A stretch of 7,591 bases of DNA from Phycisphaerae bacterium (GTDB lineage Bacteria; Planctomycetota; Phycisphaerae; Sedimentisphaerales; Anaerohalosphaeraceae). The notes under the pieces were generated by a model. It saw nothing but the letters and a program-made list of their open reading frames with translations, was not told the origin of the DNA and ran no database searches. A program made the translations under genes and the position numbers. Where the stretch lies: positions 1 through 7,591 of the forward strand of contig JAIPFN010000015.1 in the NCBI GenBank assembly GCA_021736615.1, in the 5' to 3' direction. This document shows positions 6,064 through 7,591 of the stretch, in pieces. Position 1 is the stretch's first letter, and every line of letters begins with the position of its first letter.

Positions 6064-7133
6064 TTACGTTAAGGCAGGAACAAAAAGACCTGGTACTGGA
6101 CTATTTCTTCCAGTGCGGAACAGACGTGCACCTGGACAGTGCTAAACAATTAATCGAAAGCGATCCGCGCGCAAAGGATCTATATGAGCAGCTAAAGGCC
6201 AATCTGCAGCATCTCGATCATGTCGACCACGACGCCCATGCCGAGTGTCCGGACCATCTCGCTGAGATCACTGTAAACAAGCTCAAGGTCGCTTCGTCGG
6301 CTGAAAATGCGCGCCTTCAGACCCTGCTAGCCGAAGAAGGCGAAAAAGCTGCCGATTCATTTGCAACTCCTAATGACAATATCGACATCACACGATTCAG
6401 GAGTTTCTGGCAGAATCTCCCCGACGTTGCAACTGTTGCTTGTGTGCTTTTGATCGTCGCTTCTGTTTCTTTTCCGACGTTTAATCACATGCGAAGCAAA
6501 GCCCGCCAGATTGCCTGTAGTGCCGGTATGTTTCGTGTGGGCGAGGGTATCGCAAGTTATCGTAATGACAATAACGACAGCCTTCCAGCTGTTGCTACCG
6601 TTGCAGGCGATCCATGGTGGAAGGTCGGCGACCAGGGACAAAAGAACCAGTCAAACACACGGCATCCGTGGATTCTTGTAAAGAACGGTTATGTCGACGC
6701 GGCTGATTTCGTATGTCCGGGCCGCAAGGACGGCGTTAAGGCCGAGTTCACAAAAGAGCAATTGCAAAAGTTAAACGATTTCCCGTCACGCGGGCATATC
6801 AGTTACAGCTTTATGTTCATGTGCGACAAACGCGCAAAACGCCAGTGGAACGGCAGAACCGTTATCATGGCCGACCTGAACCCGATCTTTGAGGGCGTTT
6901 CTACTTCATCGAGCAGGGAGCAGTTCGAGGAACTGTCCATCGGAGACCAGCTTAGAAACGCGATGAGCAGCAACCACAAAAAGGGCCAGGTAATCCTCTT
7001 CATGGACGGCAGCGCGATGTATAAGAAGGTCCGCGTGATCTCCGGCGATGACATCTACACAGCCAGGGACAAAACGGCCTACACCGGCTGCGAGGTACCA
7101 GGCGACATACAGGACATCTTCCTGGTTCCATAA
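6060..7133 (+). CDS. Putative membrane anti-sigma factor with pseudopilin-like outer domain
   Basis: The product has 357 residues. Its ATG overlaps the sigma factor stop (ATGA, 6060-6063), which favours translational coupling and is typical of sigma/anti-sigma pairs; an in-frame ATG at 6027 is less likely. Residues 1-118 are cytoplasmic and mostly helical. They include H51, H54, H57, H60, C63 and H66 at exact three-residue spacing, a possible metal site, although the classical zinc anti-sigma H-x3-C-x2-C motif is absent. One membrane helix lies at about 122-139. The outer part starts like a pseudopilin after its helix (PTFNHMRSKARQIACSAG, 139-156), then GEGIASYRNDNNDSLPAV (161-178), and ends with H306-X9-D316-G317, the H-X9-DG motif of DUF1559-type planctomycete proteins. 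The prepilin leader (G-F-T-L-I-E) is missing. The inferred role is to hold the sigma factor at the membrane and release it on an envelope signal. The anti-sigma role rests on position and topology only. Confidence 0.75.
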   Translation: MITLRQEQKDLVLDYFFQCGTDVHLDSAKQLIESDPRAKDLYEQLKANLQHLDHVDHDAHAECPDHLAEITVNKLKVASSAENARLQTLLAEEGEKAADSFATPNDNIDITRFRSFWQNLPDVATVACVLLIVASVSFPTFNHMRSKARQIACSAGMFRVGEGIASYRNDNNDSLPAVATVAGDPWWKVGDQGQKNQSNTRHPWILVKNGYVDAADFVCPGRKDGVKAEFTKEQLQKLNDFPSRGHISYSFMFMCDKRAKRQWNGRTVIMADLNPIFEGVSTSSSREQFEELSIGDQLRNAMSSNHKKGQVILFMDGSAMYKKVRVISGDDIYTARDKTAYTGCEVPGDIQDIFLVP

Positions 7134-7167
7134 TTCCTACCCGTAATACAGGTAAGTCCCCGAAAAA

Positions 7168-7187
7168 GTTGTCCATAGGTTGTCCAT
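7168..7187. repeat. Direct repeat GTTGTCCAT x2, 11-base period
   Basis: GTTGTCCAT occurs at 7168-7176 and again at 7179-7187, separated by AG. The repeats are one helical turn apart, as often seen for protein-binding half-sites, but they lie 35 bases after the anti-sigma stop codon, not in an obvious promoter. Confidence 0.5.
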
Positions 7188-7352
7188 TTCTTTACCGCTT
7201 TTTTAATCGTGCGACAAAAAATGCCCGCAATGTCTATTGTGTTTACTGTTGCTTAGCAATCTAACCGGCAAAGATCACTCCTTAAATGCATAAATAATTG
7301 CTTTTTTTCCTTTTAATTTTCAAGATGCTCATTACAATGGAGAGGGCAACTT

Positions 7353-7367
7353 CCGAGGAATTCTCGG
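7353..7367 (-). terminator. Hairpin just after the minus-strand gene, weak terminator candidate
   Basis: CCGAG - GAATT - CTCGG forms a five-base-pair stem beginning five bases beyond the stop codon of the minus-strand gene. Read on the minus strand it is followed by AAGTTGCCC and not by a T-run, so termination would be inefficient or depend on factors. It may simply be an end-of-transcript structure shared by the converging genes. Confidence 0.3.
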
Positions 7368-7371
7368 TAGT

Positions 7372-7591
7372 TTAGCTTGTCGTGCATTTTTGGATTGTTG
7401 CTTTTATTTTTTGCAGGCCGGTTCTTTTTAGTGAAGAGTCACCGAATAGTTCTTCGAACCGATCTTCGTCCATTTTGAGGATGTCTGACAATTTCAAATT
7501 TTGTCTTTCCGGGTGGAATTTGAACTGCTTGTTTTTGGCGGTTTTTTGTTTTGCGAATTTCTGGTATGGGCAGATTTCTATGCATTTGTCG
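7372..7591 (-). CDS. queG: QueG-like epoxyqueuosine reductase, C-terminal fragment at the window edge
   Basis: On the minus strand a frame is open from the right edge to a TAA at 7374-7372 and encodes 72 residues. It begins D-K-C-I-E-I-C-P-Y-Q-K-F-A-K, the end of a C-x2-C-x3-C-P iron-sulphur motif; the one visible base of the preceding codon (C, third position) would fit TGC for the missing cysteine. Next come FHPERQNLKLSDILKMDEDR and FEELFGDSSLKRTGLQKIKA, which match the end of QueG (COG1600), where a 4Fe-4S region is followed by L-x-x-L-L-x-x-x-x-E-x-x-F and a G-S-x-x-(K/R)-R-x-G segment. QueG reduces epoxyqueuosine to queuosine in tRNA, using cobalamin and 4Fe-4S clusters. The gene converges on the anti-sigma gene. 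It ends soon after this block, so it lacks the HEAT-like tail of the long form. Other double-cluster ferredoxin proteins of the same family remain possible. Confidence 0.62.
   Translation of the reverse strand, partial: DKCIEICPYQKFAKQKTAKNKQFKFHPERQNLKLSDILKMDEDRFEELFGDSSLKRTGLQKIKATIQKCTTS

Larger units (their letters stand above)
7134..7371. other. Non-coding spacer between converging genes
   Basis: No open frame with a plausible start and codon use is seen on either strand. The spacer holds a 9-base direct repeat (7168-7187), an odd palindrome TTGCT-T-AGCAA (7249-7259), an AT-rich run with seven T residues near 7302-7308, and the hairpin at 7353-7367. No tRNA, riboswitch or small-RNA gene is recognised. 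Confidence 0.6.

Overview
The window looks like a piece of chromosome from a planctomycete of the class Phycisphaerae or a close relative. This is inferred, not proven. The pointers are an extracytoplasmic-function (ECF) sigma factor overlapping a membrane protein with a pseudopilin-like outer domain ending in an H-X9-DG motif, a bacterial GH3-family protein beside an FbaB-type aldolase, and intergenic spaces full of short GC-rich palindromic repeats of a kind common in such genomes. Base composition is moderate and gene density is normal. There are no transposases, integrases, phage genes, tRNAs, rRNAs or CRISPR arrays.

Layout, left to right. (1) 1-1293 is the 3' part of a GH3-family (acyl-adenylating fold) gene that enters from the left edge. 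(2) 1294-1557 is a spacer with a 36-bp tandem repeat array (three full units and one decayed unit) and a separate perfect hairpin. (3) 1558-2643 is a full-length class I fructose-bisphosphate aldolase (FbaB/DhnA type). (4) 2644-2804 holds two more copies of the same repeat. (5) 2805-3722 is an NAD(P)-dependent epimerase-like protein of the YfcH/TIGR01777 family. (6) 3723-3954 is a spacer with two hairpins, an AT-rich degenerate stretch and a good sigma-70-type promoter. (7) 3955-4671 and 4696-5190 are two tandem cyclophilin-type peptidyl-prolyl isomerases, the first an envelope lipoprotein and the second cytoplasmic, probably one operon. (8) 5191-5439 is a spacer with palindromes, a probable terminator and a second good promoter. 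(9) 5440-6063 and 6060-7133 are an ECF sigma factor and its likely membrane anti-sigma factor, overlapping by ATGA. (10) 7134-7371 is a non-coding spacer between converging genes. (11) 7372-7591, minus strand, is the C-terminal end of a QueG-like iron-sulphur protein that has no start codon inside the window.

The genes do not form one pathway. The functional units are the two-gene cyclophilin operon (prolyl isomerisation on both sides of the membrane) and the sigma/anti-sigma pair (an envelope-to-transcription signalling switch). The most unusual object is the putative anti-sigma factor. A His/Cys-rich cytoplasmic segment with perfect three-residue spacing is followed by one membrane helix and an outer domain that resembles a type II pseudopilin/DUF1559 protein without a recognisable prepilin-peptidase site.
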